A stretch of DNA of 64,000 nt from Bacillus sp. FJAT-44742 (GCF_002797315.1 NZ_KZ454936.1:867133-931132), one strand, 5' to 3'. Numbered from the stretch's first letter, positions 45,029 through 54,183 are shown. Notes: a model not told the origin generated them from the letters alone. Numbers and translations: made by a program.

Positions 45029-46091
45029 ACACGGAGCGATGCCAAATGAATTAGCCAGAAGACTTGGTACCTCAGTACCCCAGGACATTCTTGATTTCAG
45101 TGTAAACACGAATCCCTTTGGACCACCTGATTCGTTTAGAAAGTTATGGCCGTCCTGGATGGAAGCAGCCTTTTATTATCCTCACCCCCAGGGCGAGGAT
45201 GTAAGAAAGGCTGTAGCAGAAGCTGCAGGAGTAAGGAAAGAGGAAGTGTTAGCTGGCAACGGGGGATCGGAGATTATCTTTCTTCTTGCCCGATTATATA
45301 AAGATAAAACCGTACTCTTAATAGAGCCTTCCTTTGCAGAATACCGCACGGCTTTAGAGGCAAACGAAGCAAGGATTAAAACAATCATGGCCCAAGAAGA
45401 AAACCAGTGGCAGCCTTCCCTGCATGATTTTCTTGGGGCACTTTCCAGTGTTGATGCCGTGTTCTTTTCTCATCCCAATAACCCCACTGGTGTTTCCTAT
45501 GGGGAGGAACTGCTGAGCAAAATGTTTCAAGCCTGTCATGATAGGGATATTGATATAGTCTGCGATGAAGCATTTTACGATTTTACCGTTAATCATCGCC
45601 ATTTATTATCCTGGAGACACAGCTTCCCCACCCTTATCATTATCCGTTCAATGACAAAAATGTTTTCAATACCCGGGTTAAGAGCGGGGTATCTGATTGC
45701 TTCACCTGATAAAGTAAGACAAGCAGAGAAGCTTATGCCTGCATGGAGCGTGAATAATATAGCGGGTTGCGCGATAAAACAAGCATTCAAAGAACAGAGT
45801 TTTACAGATGCATCAGTAAACATGATTGCCACAGAGCGTGAGCGGGTGAAAACCAATCTGGAAGAAATGGGCTTTGTCATTTCTCCATCAACTGTAAACT
45901 ATTACCTGCTTCGAGAAGACCCTACTAAAGATTTATTACCTTTGATTACCTTTCTTTCCGAGAAAGGCATTCATGTGCGACACACCTATAATTTCTCTGG
46001 ATTGAATGGGAGCTACATACGAATGGCAGTAAAAAAGAAAGAAGAAAACGACCGTCTCTTGGCAGTCATGCAATGGTGGAAAGAGCGATGA
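45015..46091 (+). CDS. cobD: L-threonine-O-3-phosphate decarboxylase (CobD type)
   Basis: A 358-residue fold-I PLP enzyme resembling histidinol-phosphate aminotransferase. Motifs: LDFSVNTNPFGPP, the NGGSEIIFLLA binding region, FSHPNNPTGVSY, DEAFYDF and the PLP lysine in RSMTKMFSIPGLRAGY. Operon context points to the cobalamin function: making aminopropanol phosphate for CbiB. ATG 45015 behind AGGAGGAG, within the end of cbiB. Here cobD means the Salmonella-type decarboxylase. Confidence 0.88.
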   Translation: MHWPEHGAMPNELARRLGTSVPQDILDFSVNTNPFGPPDSFRKLWPSWMEAAFYYPHPQGEDVRKAVAEAAGVRKEEVLAGNGGSEIIFLLARLYKDKTVLLIEPSFAEYRTALEANEARIKTIMAQEENQWQPSLHDFLGALSSVDAVFFSHPNNPTGVSYGEELLSKMFQACHDRDIDIVCDEAFYDFTVNHRHLLSWRHSFPTLIIIRSMTKMFSIPGLRAGYLIASPDKVRQAEKLMPAWSVNNIAGCAIKQAFKEQSFTDASVNMIATERERVKTNLEEMGFVISPSTVNYYLLREDPTKDLLPLITFLSEKGIHVRHTYNFSGLNGSYIRMAVKKKEENDRLLAVMQWWKER

Positions 46092-46651
46092 TGACTTTCA
46101 TTTGCGGAGGTGTCAGAAGCGGAAAAAGTAAATTTGGCGAGGGATTGGCAGAAAAAGAAGTGGACAGGGACGGAAGGTTGATATATGTAGCTACTTCAAA
46201 AATAACAGATGAGGAGATGAAGAGCCGGGTTGATGAACATCAAGCAAGGAGAGAAGGAAGTGTCAGGAGCTGGGAAACGATCGAAAAAGCAAGAAATCTT
46301 CATGAATGCGTTCCACTTGTTACCAAGAGAGACACGGTTTTTCTCGATTGCATCACCACTTGGCTGAGTAATGAGCTATTTTACAGTCATAGATCAGTTC
46401 AAGATGCTCTGCCCGTAGATGATGTCAAGGAGCGCATGATGAACGTGACTATAGATCTGAAGAAAAAGAGCAGGCACTTAATCTTAATTAGTAATGATAT
46501 TTTTCAGGCACCGGTCCCAGATGATCCGTTTGTTTATCAGTATATGGCGGCTTTAGGAAGGCTTCACCAACAGCTCATACGTTTGGCAGATAATGCGTAT
46601 ATGGTGGAACATGATATGCCCCTTTTAATGAAGGGAAGGAACAAAGAATGA
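46088..46651 (+). CDS. cobU: Adenosylcobinamide kinase/guanylyltransferase CobU
   Basis: A 187-residue enzyme. The P-loop is GGVRSGKS (7-14), followed by IYVATS, ARREGSVRSWETIE, VFLDCITTWLSNELF (Walker B-like) and a C-terminal ALGRLHQQLIRLADNAYMVEHDMPLLMKG. It phosphorylates cobinamide and transfers GMP. ATG 46088 overlaps the cobD stop (ATGA). Confidence 0.93.
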   Translation: MMTFICGGVRSGKSKFGEGLAEKEVDRDGRLIYVATSKITDEEMKSRVDEHQARREGSVRSWETIEKARNLHECVPLVTKRDTVFLDCITTWLSNELFYSHRSVQDALPVDDVKERMMNVTIDLKKKSRHLILISNDIFQAPVPDDPFVYQYMAALGRLHQQLIRLADNAYMVEHDMPLLMKGRNKE

Positions 46652-47421
46652 GGTGGTACAAAGGCATGATTCTTGCCTTAAGCTTTCTAACGGTTATCCC
46701 GGCCGGAAAGAGAGTGGATTGGAGTACAGCTTCAGCCAGGAGGTCTCTTCCCTTTTTTCCCCTTATTGGTGCATGTATTGGCGGGACAGGCGCGTTGTTT
46801 TATCTGATTGCTTCTCCATGGCTTCCTCCTGCCGTCACCGCTTTTTTCTTGCTGGTTATCATGGCTGGGCTAAGCGGCGGTCTTCACCTTGACGGCTGGA
46901 TGGATGTCAGTGATGCGGTAGGCTCACGGCAGGAGAAAGAAAAGAAAATGAAAATAATGAAAGATCCCCACGTCGGGTCTTTTGCTGTCTTATCAGTAGT
47001 TTTCCTTCTTGGGGGAAGATTTCTTTTTCTATATGAAGCACAAGGGTTATTTACTTGGGAGCTTTTCTTCCTCCTTATTTGTATTCCTATGCTGGCAAGA
47101 GTCTCAATGGCTTGCTTATTGTCTCTTGCTCCGTTAGCTTCCCGTCAAGGTCTGGCTGTCTGGTTTCGCACAGAAATAGAAAAGAAAGATGTACTCGCTG
47201 CTGTGTTTCTTGCCTTTCTTCTACTCCTTCTGTTTCCTTTGTCTTTAGAATTGACTTTCCTGTTATGTATTACAGTGACTGGAGGCTATGTGTTGGCTTA
47301 CTTCTTTTTTAAGAGACACTTTGGCGGAGTAAATGGAGATATGGCAGGAGCATTATGTGAAGGGACGGAAACGTTATTATGGATGACACTCGTTACATTT
47401 GGATACTTCGCCATGGTCTGA
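46648..47421 (+). CDS. cobS: Adenosylcobinamide-GDP ribazoletransferase CobS
   Basis: A 257-residue polytopic protein. It has LALSFLTVIPAG at the start, the metal-binding DGWMDVSDAVGSRQEKEKKMKIMKDPHVGSFAVLSV motif and KRHFGGVNGDMAGALCEGTE near the end. It joins the nucleotide loop to adenosylcobinamide-GDP. It overlaps the cobU stop and itself overlaps the next gene by 43 bases. Confidence 0.94.
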   Translation: MRWYKGMILALSFLTVIPAGKRVDWSTASARRSLPFFPLIGACIGGTGALFYLIASPWLPPAVTAFFLLVIMAGLSGGLHLDGWMDVSDAVGSRQEKEKKMKIMKDPHVGSFAVLSVVFLLGGRFLFLYEAQGLFTWELFFLLICIPMLARVSMACLLSLAPLASRQGLAVWFRTEIEKKDVLAAVFLAFLLLLLFPLSLELTFLLCITVTGGYVLAYFFFKRHFGGVNGDMAGALCEGTETLLWMTLVTFGYFAMV

Positions 47422-47984
47422 CAGACTACAACGAACAGCGGAGATATTGCGGCTGGAGCAACCCTTCGCTACAAAGCAGCTGGGAGCCTTCCTCAAACCT
47501 GATAAAAGAGCTGAACCTCCCTTCCTCATGTCTTCTTTTCTCCAGTGACCTTTTGCGCTGCCAGGAAACAGCATCAATGGTTTATCCTTGGAAGAAACCA
47601 ATCATTGATCAAGGCTGGAGAGAAATCCATTTTGGCACGTGGGAAGGGAAAACATATGAAGATTTAAAAGAAAATCCCAGGTACCGTCAATGGCTTAACG
47701 ACCCGTCACTTGTTTCCCCCCCTGGAGGAGAAACATTATCAGCTTTTCATTTCAGAATTCAGGAAGCATGGGAGACTGCATGGAACCACGGAGCAGAGAA
47801 CACAGTGATTTTCACACATGGAGGCGTCATCAGAGAGTGGATCAAGGTGGCTGCAGATCAGAAATCTTCTTTGTGGCACATCCCCTATGGTGGGGGGATT
47901 AAGGCTTCTTTTCAAGAAAGAGAAGGGGGGAGAGTATGCATTTCATTACAGGTGGTGCCTTCAACGGAAAACGACAATGGGTAA
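47379..47984 (+). CDS. cobC: Histidine phosphatase family protein, probable alpha-ribazole phosphatase CobC
   Basis: A 201-residue phosphoglycerate-mutase-like phosphatase. The catalytic motif is ILRHGLTDYNEQRRYCGW, the acid residue lies in GWREIHFGTWEGKTYEDL, and the second His is in VIFTHGGVIREWI. In a cobalamin salvage operon it is expected to dephosphorylate alpha-ribazole-5'-phosphate or the final cobalamin phosphate. Overlap of 49 bases with the following gene. Confidence 0.85.
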   Translation: MDDTRYIWILRHGLTDYNEQRRYCGWSNPSLQSSWEPSSNLIKELNLPSSCLLFSSDLLRCQETASMVYPWKKPIIDQGWREIHFGTWEGKTYEDLKENPRYRQWLNDPSLVSPPGGETLSAFHFRIQEAWETAWNHGAENTVIFTHGGVIREWIKVAADQKSSLWHIPYGGGIKASFQEREGGRVCISLQVVPSTENDNG

Positions 47985-48367
47985 AAGAGACGTACTTGTA
48001 TGAATCACAAAGGGAGTATGTATGGGCATGTGCATACGATGGCGACAGTCTTTCTTGTGATGATTCTTCTCAAGACATTATGATATTAGAAGGAATGGAA
48101 CATTGGATGAAACAGTGTGCTGGGAATTATGGGGCTGTGCTTAGCAGCATAGAGCATTGGCTGGAGTGGGAAAGAAACAAAGAAGGAAGGCTGTTACTTA
48201 TCATAGGCACGGATATAAGCAAAGGAATTGTCCCTGTTGATGAAGAAGATAGAAGGTGGCGTGACGAAACCGGCAGGCTCTATCAATATATGGTGAAAAA
48301 GTCAGAAAAGGCGTATGTATTATGGTTTGGTATAGGAAACCTTTTAAAAGGAAGGGAGAAGGAGTAA
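47936..48367 (+). CDS. CobU-like protein with a degenerate P-loop
   Basis: A 143-residue protein, shorter than CobU. The start MHFITGGAFNGKRQW looks like a P-loop, but the Ser/Thr after Lys12 is Arg13. A Walker B-like stretch (IMILEGMEHWM) and GTDISKGIVPVDEEDRRWRDETGRLYQYMVKKSEKAYVLWFGI match the C-terminal CobU region, where GIVP and R-D-GR are conserved. It lies between cobC and the adenosyltransferase gene. It could be a CobU partner, a regulator or a remodelled paralogue; catalysis is doubtful. Confidence 0.7.
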   Translation: MHFITGGAFNGKRQWVKETYLYESQREYVWACAYDGDSLSCDDSSQDIMILEGMEHWMKQCAGNYGAVLSSIEHWLEWERNKEGRLLLIIGTDISKGIVPVDEEDRRWRDETGRLYQYMVKKSEKAYVLWFGIGNLLKGREKE

Positions 48368-48368
48368 T

Positions 48369-48941
48369 ATGAAATTATATACAAGAACTGGTGATAGCGG
48401 CCAAACAAGCATTATTGGCGGAAAAAGAGACAAAGACCACATCCGTGTTGAAGCCTACGGGACTTGTGATGAATTAAATTCATTTGTTGGAAAAGCAGTG
48501 AGTGTCATGGATCCTGAACTGTTCCCTGATATTGTCCCTGAACTGATGAAAATTCAACACGAATTGTTTGACTGTGGCGGAGATCTTGCTACCGTAAACG
48601 AAAAAGCCCCTGTAAAGGTTAAAAGTGAAATGGTATCTTCCCTTGAAGACAGAATAGATGAGTACATTAAGGAAGCTCCTGAGTTAGAGCGCTTTATTCT
48701 TCCCGGGGGTTCGCAGGCTGCAGCAGAGCTGCATGTATGCAGGACTGTGGCAAGAAGAGCAGAGCGTATAGTAGCTGGATTAAAAAAAGAAGAAGATATT
48801 AACCTGGAGGTATTAAAATATTTAAACCGCCTGTCTGATTACTTCTTTGCAGCGGCCAGAGTTGCAAACTTCCGTCTTTCTGTTCCCGATGTGGAATATG
48901 AAAGAAGTGCGATTGTTTTTCGAGGAAAAAATAAAAAATAA
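48369..48941 (+). CDS. ATP:cob(I)alamin adenosyltransferase (PduO type)
   Basis: A 190-residue helical-bundle enzyme with MKLYTRTGDSGQTSIIGGKRDKDHIRVEAYGTCDELNSFVG (ATP-binding N terminus), FILPGGSQAAAELHVCRTVARRAER and LKYLNRLSDYFFAAAR. It makes the adenosyl form needed by CbiZ and the later salvage enzymes. One base after the preceding gene. Operon end. Confidence 0.92.
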   Translation: MKLYTRTGDSGQTSIIGGKRDKDHIRVEAYGTCDELNSFVGKAVSVMDPELFPDIVPELMKIQHELFDCGGDLATVNEKAPVKVKSEMVSSLEDRIDEYIKEAPELERFILPGGSQAAAELHVCRTVARRAERIVAGLKKEEDINLEVLKYLNRLSDYFFAAARVANFRLSVPDVEYERSAIVFRGKNKK

Positions 48942-48946
48942 ACAAA

Positions 48947-48980
48947 AACAGGTGAGCCCCCTTTCTCACCTGGTTTTTTT
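48947..48980 (+). terminator. Terminator of the cobalamin operon
   Basis: CAGGTGAG (48949-48956) pairs with CTCACCTG (48965-48972), followed by seven T. Confidence 0.9.
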
Positions 48981-49052
48981 ATGGTCTTATTTTTCTCATC
49001 CCTTTCATAAAGTGAAGAGGAGAAAGCAAACTTTAAAAAAAGAGGGAGATCT

Positions 49053-49973
49053 ATGAAAAAGACGATCTTAGCTGGCAGCATCTGTTTTGTGGCCGCAGGT
49101 ATTTTCGTTCAGCTTTTTCAAGAAGAAGCACGTGAGATAAGCTTTGCAGCCAGTGCCGAGAATTCTGCGGCGCTTATAAAAGCTCCATATATGTGGGAGA
49201 TCAAGGCAAAGGAAAAAGGAAAAACCCTGGAATCATTTTTACTCCACGAATATGGTTACCAGCCAGGAGATAAATGGGAAAGAAATAAGCTGAATGCGTT
49301 TTTGAAAGAGCTGGACAAATTAGTGTATGAACCAGCAAAAAACCCTGGGTTGACAGAAAATGGGGAAGTAGTCGAAGGATCTCCTGGAAAAAGATTGAAT
49401 AAAGAAGAGACTCAAAAAACTTTATTACAGATGGATTTTGATGAAAATGTCCTGGAAATCACCGTGGAAGAGATTCAGCCGCTGCTTAAGCCAGAAGACC
49501 TCAAGGGGATAACAGATAAGAACTTAGGAAGCTTCACTACATATTTCAATGGCGGTGACGCTGGACGCTCTGAAAATATTAATCTTTCCGCAGAAAGCCT
49601 TCACTATCATATTGTTCCCTCTGGTGAGGAATTCTCTTTTAATGATGCTGTAGGGGAAAGAACGGAAGACAAAGGATATCAGCCGGCAAAGGAAATTGTT
49701 AATCAGCAATTTGTATGGGGTATTGGCGGAGGGATATGCCAGACCTCAAGCACACTATTTAATGCTGTAGATCAAGCGGGTTTAGCCGTGACCGAGAGAC
49801 ACACTCATTCCAAAGACATTGGGTATGTGCCGCCTGGAAGAGACGCTACCGTATCCTGGGAAGGACCTGATTTTAGGTTCAAAAATTCAAACGAAGCTCC
49901 TATTCTCATAGAAACAAAAACAAATAAAAATCAAGGGGAACTGACTGTAAATATTTTATCATCCTCAAAATAA
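49053..49973 (+). CDS. VanW family protein with N-terminal membrane anchor
   Basis: A 306-residue protein with a signal anchor (about 3-22), a helical middle part, and a C-terminal VanW domain from GSFTTYFNGGDAGRSENINLSA through FSFNDAVGERTEDKGYQPAKEI to FVWGIGGGICQTSSTLFNAV and a terminal G5-like beta region. VanW domains are found in cell-envelope proteins of Gram-positive bacteria; the biochemical role is not known. It has its own transcription unit. It has no tie to glycopeptide resistance here. Confidence 0.85.
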   Translation: MKKTILAGSICFVAAGIFVQLFQEEAREISFAASAENSAALIKAPYMWEIKAKEKGKTLESFLLHEYGYQPGDKWERNKLNAFLKELDKLVYEPAKNPGLTENGEVVEGSPGKRLNKEETQKTLLQMDFDENVLEITVEEIQPLLKPEDLKGITDKNLGSFTTYFNGGDAGRSENINLSAESLHYHIVPSGEEFSFNDAVGERTEDKGYQPAKEIVNQQFVWGIGGGICQTSSTLFNAVDQAGLAVTERHTHSKDIGYVPPGRDATVSWEGPDFRFKNSNEAPILIETKTNKNQGELTVNILSSSK

Positions 49974-50111
49974 TAAAAAAGCAAGAAAAAGCAAGCCTTC
50001 GTTTATTCATCCAGAGAAGCAGAAGCTAAAGGACTTCCATCATAGGGGGTCCTTTCGCTGTTTGTTATGAAAAAAATTTAGTTAGAAAAAGTATCTCACT
50101 CAAGGTTATAA

Positions 50112-50141
50112 GAATAAAGAAACGAGCCTTCTCTCATACTA
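50112..50141 (+). promoter_or_regulatory. SigG-type promoter of the germinant receptor operon
   Basis: GAATA (50112-50116), 18 bases, then CATACTA (50135-50141). Both boxes match GMATR/CATNNTA. It is 36 bases before the first ger gene; B. subtilis ger operons are SigG dependent. Confidence 0.75.
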
Positions 50142-50177
50142 AAGAAATGAATAGAGAACGGAGAGGAGGGGTATCCC

Positions 50178-51683
50178 TTGTTTCTTCAAAGGTTTTTTAA
50201 AAGAAAACAGCCGGGAGAGCAACGGCCTCCAGAGAGCATAAAAGAAGGATTAAAGCGCCATGAGCTTCAAAGTAATGACTTTAAAAAGCAGCCGGTTTAT
50301 ACCTCATCAGGGTTCATTTCCCTTTATTATTTTGAAACGCTGACTGCTGAAGAAAAAATTCAAAATAATATTATTCTGCCCTTAAAGGAGAAGAATTGGA
50401 GTACTTACGAAGATATCTCAAACATTGTCTCTGTTGAAGAGACTTCTATAAATGTAAAGTTTACAGACATTGAAAAGGCTTTATTAGAAGGGTCTGTATT
50501 TATTCACAAAGAAGAAAATGACGCAATTGGGCTTCTGGCAGGTGTACCTAACATACAAGAAAGAGACGTTGGACCGCCGGAAGTTGAATTTAGTGTAGCT
50601 GGTCCCCAGGAAGCGTTTGTAGAAACTTTAGATACCAATATTCATTTAATTAGAAAACGCCTTCCTGTTTCTACTCTTTACATTAAAAAGATGGAAATCG
50701 GTTCTCTCACAAAAACCTCAGTTGCTGTTTTATATATAAAAGATGTAGCTGATGAAGACAATGTCAATACAGTCATTCAGCGTATTTCTGAGCTGGAGAC
50801 TGACCAGGTTCTTGACAGCAACAGTCTGGCTCAAATGATTCAGGATCATACGTACTCTATTTTTCCTCAGTTTATTAATACAGAAAGGCCCGACCGGGTG
50901 GCTGCTGCACTGACAGAAGGTAAGGTAGTATTTATGGCCAATGGGTCACCAGAAGGTATCACGACCCCTGCTACCTTAATAGAATTTTTCTCTTCGCTGG
51001 AAGATTACTACCTTCCCTGGCAGATTGCATCGTTTGTCAGGCTTCTTCGTTTTGCTGCTGTTTCATTTTCAGTCCTGGCTACTCCTGTTTATGTGGCTGT
51101 TTTAACATTTCATTATGAACTTATTCCAAAAGAATTATTAACAACCTTGGTTCTATCTCGCAGTAATATTCCCTTTCCTCCAATTATTGAGGCCATATTT
51201 CTGGAGTTAACCATTGAGCTGTTACGAGAGGCTGGAGCAAGGCTTCCTACTAAGGTAGGACAGACGATTGGTATCGTAGGAGGGATTGTAATTGGTCAAG
51301 CCTCTGTAGAAGCAGGTCTGACGAGTAATATTCTCTTAATCGTAGTGGCACTGGCCGCACTGGCTTCTTTTACAACCCCAGTTTATCAAATGGGTAATAC
51401 GATCCGTGTGATCAGATTTCCATTCTTGCTTGGGGCCGTCTTAATGGGAGGCATTGGAATTGTAGTCTGCCTTATGTTTACGATTGCTCACCTCATCAAG
51501 CTTAATTCCCTTGGGCGTCCCTATCTGGCTCCCCTTTATCCTCTAAGGCTGAACGATTGGAAAGACGCATTTTTAAGGCTTCCTTTTAACAAGCTGACAA
51601 CGAGGCCTCAACAGAGCAGAACAAAGGAACGGCAGAGGATCCCTTTCCAAAAAGCAATGCAAAAAAAGGATATTGACGAGTAA
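50178..51683 (+). CDS. Spore germinant receptor subunit A (GerA family)
   Basis: A 501-residue protein with a soluble N-terminal part (about 1-270: NIILPLKEKNWSTYEDISNIV, RLPVSTLYIKKM, DRVAAALTEGKVVFMANGSPEGITTPATL) and five to six C-terminal helices (about 285-465), with the family motif LTIELLREAGARLPTKVGQTIGIVGGIVIGQASVEAGL. It forms a receptor with the B and C subunits encoded next. Start TTG behind GAGAGGAGGGG. It is near GerKA by context, but the ligand cannot be read. Confidence 0.9.
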   Translation: MFLQRFFKRKQPGEQRPPESIKEGLKRHELQSNDFKKQPVYTSSGFISLYYFETLTAEEKIQNNIILPLKEKNWSTYEDISNIVSVEETSINVKFTDIEKALLEGSVFIHKEENDAIGLLAGVPNIQERDVGPPEVEFSVAGPQEAFVETLDTNIHLIRKRLPVSTLYIKKMEIGSLTKTSVAVLYIKDVADEDNVNTVIQRISELETDQVLDSNSLAQMIQDHTYSIFPQFINTERPDRVAAALTEGKVVFMANGSPEGITTPATLIEFFSSLEDYYLPWQIASFVRLLRFAAVSFSVLATPVYVAVLTFHYELIPKELLTTLVLSRSNIPFPPIIEAIFLELTIELLREAGARLPTKVGQTIGIVGGIVIGQASVEAGLTSNILLIVVALAALASFTTPVYQMGNTIRVIRFPFLLGAVLMGGIGIVVCLMFTIAHLIKLNSLGRPYLAPLYPLRLNDWKDAFLRLPFNKLTTRPQQSRTKERQRIPFQKAMQKKDIDE

Positions 51684-51700
51684 AAAGGAGGACAGGCTGT

Positions 51701-52792
51701 ATGAATTATGAAATAAAAGAACAGTTTAAAGTTGGTCCTCCTATGGTTTTTTTTCTTATTCATGGAATGCAGGTGGGAATAGGGGTGTTGGGCTTTCAGC
51801 GCATTGTCATCGAACATAGCGGGTACGATGGCTGGATATCAGTAATAATTGCGGGAATAGGGATTTCTATTATTCTTTCGATGATCTACAGTATTTTAAA
51901 AAGAGGAAATACTGACATTATCGGTATTCATCAGACTCTTTTTGGAAAATGGTTGGGCGGATTGTTGAACCTTATTCTGATCACCTACTTTGCCGCACTT
52001 GCGATCCTCGTTTCCAGAACATATATCGAAGTGGTGCAGGTGTGGATTTTTGAAGATATGCCGCCAATAATATTAACGGTTATCACAGTCATTTTCTTTT
52101 ATTACTTAATATTAGGAGGATTCAGGGCAGTGGTAGGATTGTGTGTGTTTGGAGTCATCCTGCCAAGCGTAATGTTTTTTGTTATGCTTTTGCCCCTTGA
52201 ATATGCCCATTTTATTAATTTGCTCCCGATCTGGAAGCACAGCGTGGAAGAAATCCTCTTAGGATCTAAGGATACGACCTTAACTTTTTTAGGAGTAGAA
52301 TTTCTGCTAATGTTTTACCCGTTTATTAAAAATGCCCCCTCTTCTTTAAAGTGGGCACAGCTGGGTCATTGGGCTACTGTTTATACATATACGACCCTGA
52401 TGATAATAAGCCTGGCTTTTTATAGTGAAGAACAGCTTAACCGTACGATTTGGGCAACACTCACTCTTTTAAAAGTAATAGAGCTTCCCTTTGTGGAAAG
52501 GTTTGAGTATATAGGTATTTCTATCTGGATGATTATCATTGCCCCAAATATCGGCTTGGCTTTCTGGGCGGCAAGCAGGGGCCTAAAACAAATGTTTCCC
52601 ATAAGGCAGCGCTATGCCCTTTGCTTTTTTCTGCTTGCTTTGTTAATTATAAATCCACTTCTGCAAAGCAGAGAAGCTATCGGGAACTTTAATAATTATG
52701 TATCGAATTTTGGCTTTTACTTTCTGGCTGTGTATATACCAATCTTGTTTGTTACTCAGTTGATCGTAACGAAGAGGAGCAAGAAACCATGA
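51701..52792 (+). CDS. Spore germinant receptor subunit B (GerB family permease)
   Basis: A 363-residue APC-type permease with about ten helices: FFLIHGMQVGIGVLGFQRIVIEHSGYDGWISVIIAGIGISI, PPIILTVITVIFFYYLILGGFRAVVG and a last ALLIINPLL segment. The B subunit is thought to bind the germinant. ATG start behind AAAGGAGG. Confidence 0.9.
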   Translation: MNYEIKEQFKVGPPMVFFLIHGMQVGIGVLGFQRIVIEHSGYDGWISVIIAGIGISIILSMIYSILKRGNTDIIGIHQTLFGKWLGGLLNLILITYFAALAILVSRTYIEVVQVWIFEDMPPIILTVITVIFFYYLILGGFRAVVGLCVFGVILPSVMFFVMLLPLEYAHFINLLPIWKHSVEEILLGSKDTTLTFLGVEFLLMFYPFIKNAPSSLKWAQLGHWATVYTYTTLMIISLAFYSEEQLNRTIWATLTLLKVIELPFVERFEYIGISIWMIIIAPNIGLAFWAASRGLKQMFPIRQRYALCFFLLALLIINPLLQSREAIGNFNNYVSNFGFYFLAVYIPILFVTQLIVTKRSKKP

Positions 52793-53901
52793 TAAAAAAA
52801 ATATTTACTTTCTTTATTCTCTCTACTGTCATTTTTCTTACTGGGTGCTGGGAGACAAGAATTCTTGATGAAATAGCTCTTGTCCAGATTGTAGCATTTG
52901 ATCTTGATGAAGGAGAAGGGGTCTATGAACAAACAGTCGGGTTTCCTAGTTATTTTGAAGCCGGAGAGGAAGGTCAGCTCGAAAACGTGACATTAAGCTC
53001 AAGAGGGAGAAGTCCAAAGGAGACACGCAATGAACTTACCAGGGACTGGCAAAGGCCCCTTCGGTACGGGCAATTGAGAATACTTGCCTTTAGTCAGCAC
53101 CTGGCAGAGGGTGAGGGAATAAGTGCCTTTGTAGAAAGCTTCTATCGCGATCCGAGAGTAGGGAATCAGATTCACCTATCTATTATGGAAGGAGAAGCTA
53201 AAAAGGCGATTGATACAGACCACACAGGGGCCAGGGAAAGAGTGGGCATGTACTTTGCTAATTTAATTGAAGAAAATGAAAATGCAGAGAACATTCCTCG
53301 CTCAAATCTCCACAGCTTCTTGTTTGATTTCCATAGTGATGGAAAGGATGCATACCTTCCCTTTCTAAAAACAGTAGAAGACCGAATCATTGTTAACGGA
53401 CTAGCCCTTTTTGACGGGGAGAAAAAAGTGGCTCATTTAGGCCCTGATGAGTCGTTTATTTTTAAAATGATACTTGAAGGGTCACACAGCGGGAACCACA
53501 CGTTTGAGGTGAAAAGAGATGGAGTCGATGTCACCCTTCATTTAGATAATATTCATTCCCGGGTGAGGTATGAGGAGGTAAAACGGAATCCTCATCCCCA
53601 TTATGTGGTACAATTGGATGTTAAAGGTGACGTGGATGACTTTATTGGAGAGGTTAATTTAGAAAATGATCAGCACTTAAAAGCTGTCGAAGATTCCATA
53701 GCTAATCAGATTGAGGACACAGGTGAGCGTTTGATCAACTATTTTGTTGATTTGAATATTGATCCATTAGGCTTTGGAGAACAATACCGAAGCAGGACAA
53801 GAGACTGGGATCCGAAGGAATGGAAAGAGACCAAATATCCTTTATTAACTGCTGAAGTGAAGGTGGATGTAAATATTCTTCAATTTGGAGCGACAGATTA
53901 A
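52789..53901 (+). CDS. Spore germinant receptor subunit C (GerC family lipoprotein)
   Basis: A 370-residue lipoprotein. Signal peptide with lipobox LTGC (about Cys20) and the GerC motif WETRILDEIALVQIVAFDLDEGE. The three-domain body continues with RGRSPKETRNELTRDWQRPLRYGQLRILAFS and ends with DPLGFGEQYRSRTRDWDPKEWKETKYPLLTAEVKVDVNI. It overlaps the B subunit by 4 bases. Confidence 0.91.
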   Translation: MIKKIFTFFILSTVIFLTGCWETRILDEIALVQIVAFDLDEGEGVYEQTVGFPSYFEAGEEGQLENVTLSSRGRSPKETRNELTRDWQRPLRYGQLRILAFSQHLAEGEGISAFVESFYRDPRVGNQIHLSIMEGEAKKAIDTDHTGARERVGMYFANLIEENENAENIPRSNLHSFLFDFHSDGKDAYLPFLKTVEDRIIVNGLALFDGEKKVAHLGPDESFIFKMILEGSHSGNHTFEVKRDGVDVTLHLDNIHSRVRYEEVKRNPHPHYVVQLDVKGDVDDFIGEVNLENDQHLKAVEDSIANQIEDTGERLINYFVDLNIDPLGFGEQYRSRTRDWDPKEWKETKYPLLTAEVKVDVNILQFGATD

Positions 53902-53968
53902 AAAGTTCTACAAGGAAAGTGAAGTGCATACACTAATCTCAGTTTGTGTGCAAAGGAGAGAAAGAAAT

Positions 53969-54148
53969 TTGATAGCTGATTACAGTAAACGGTTTTTAGT
54001 GGTATTTGTTTTTGCACTGGTGGTAGGGTTTGTCTTTTTATTTCTTAGTATTTCCACGCTTGCTTCAGAACAAAGCAGCAGTGACTCAGCAGAAGAGGAG
54101 TGTCTTTGTATAGAAAATGAAAAGATCGTTGAAAGAGTTAAGTTATGA
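53969..54148 (+). CDS. Small single-pass membrane protein downstream of the ger operon
   Basis: A 59-residue protein (MIADYSKRF then about 20 hydrophobic residues VVFVFALVVGFVFLFLSIS, then an acidic tail with CLC). The TTG start at 53969 follows AAAGGAGAG. It begins 67 bases after the C-subunit stop with no terminator between, so co-transcription is likely. The frame is open from 53885 but that lead lacks a start site. Small D-type subunits occur with some ger operons; whether this is one is unknown. Confidence 0.6.
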   Translation: MIADYSKRFLVVFVFALVVGFVFLFLSISTLASEQSSSDSAEEECLCIENEKIVERVKL

Positions 54149-54183
54149 TACACTTTAAGTAACCTACGAAGACAAAGGATCGA

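Noticed and set aside
49053-49973. VanW gene as a glycopeptide resistance determinant
   Set aside because: No vanRSHAX genes are nearby. VanW-domain proteins are widespread in sporulating Firmicutes without resistance.
53885-53968. Upstream extension of the small membrane protein behind the ger operon
   Set aside because: No ribosome binding site at 53885, and the TTG at 53969 has AAAGGAGAG at good spacing; the lead overlaps the C-subunit gene.
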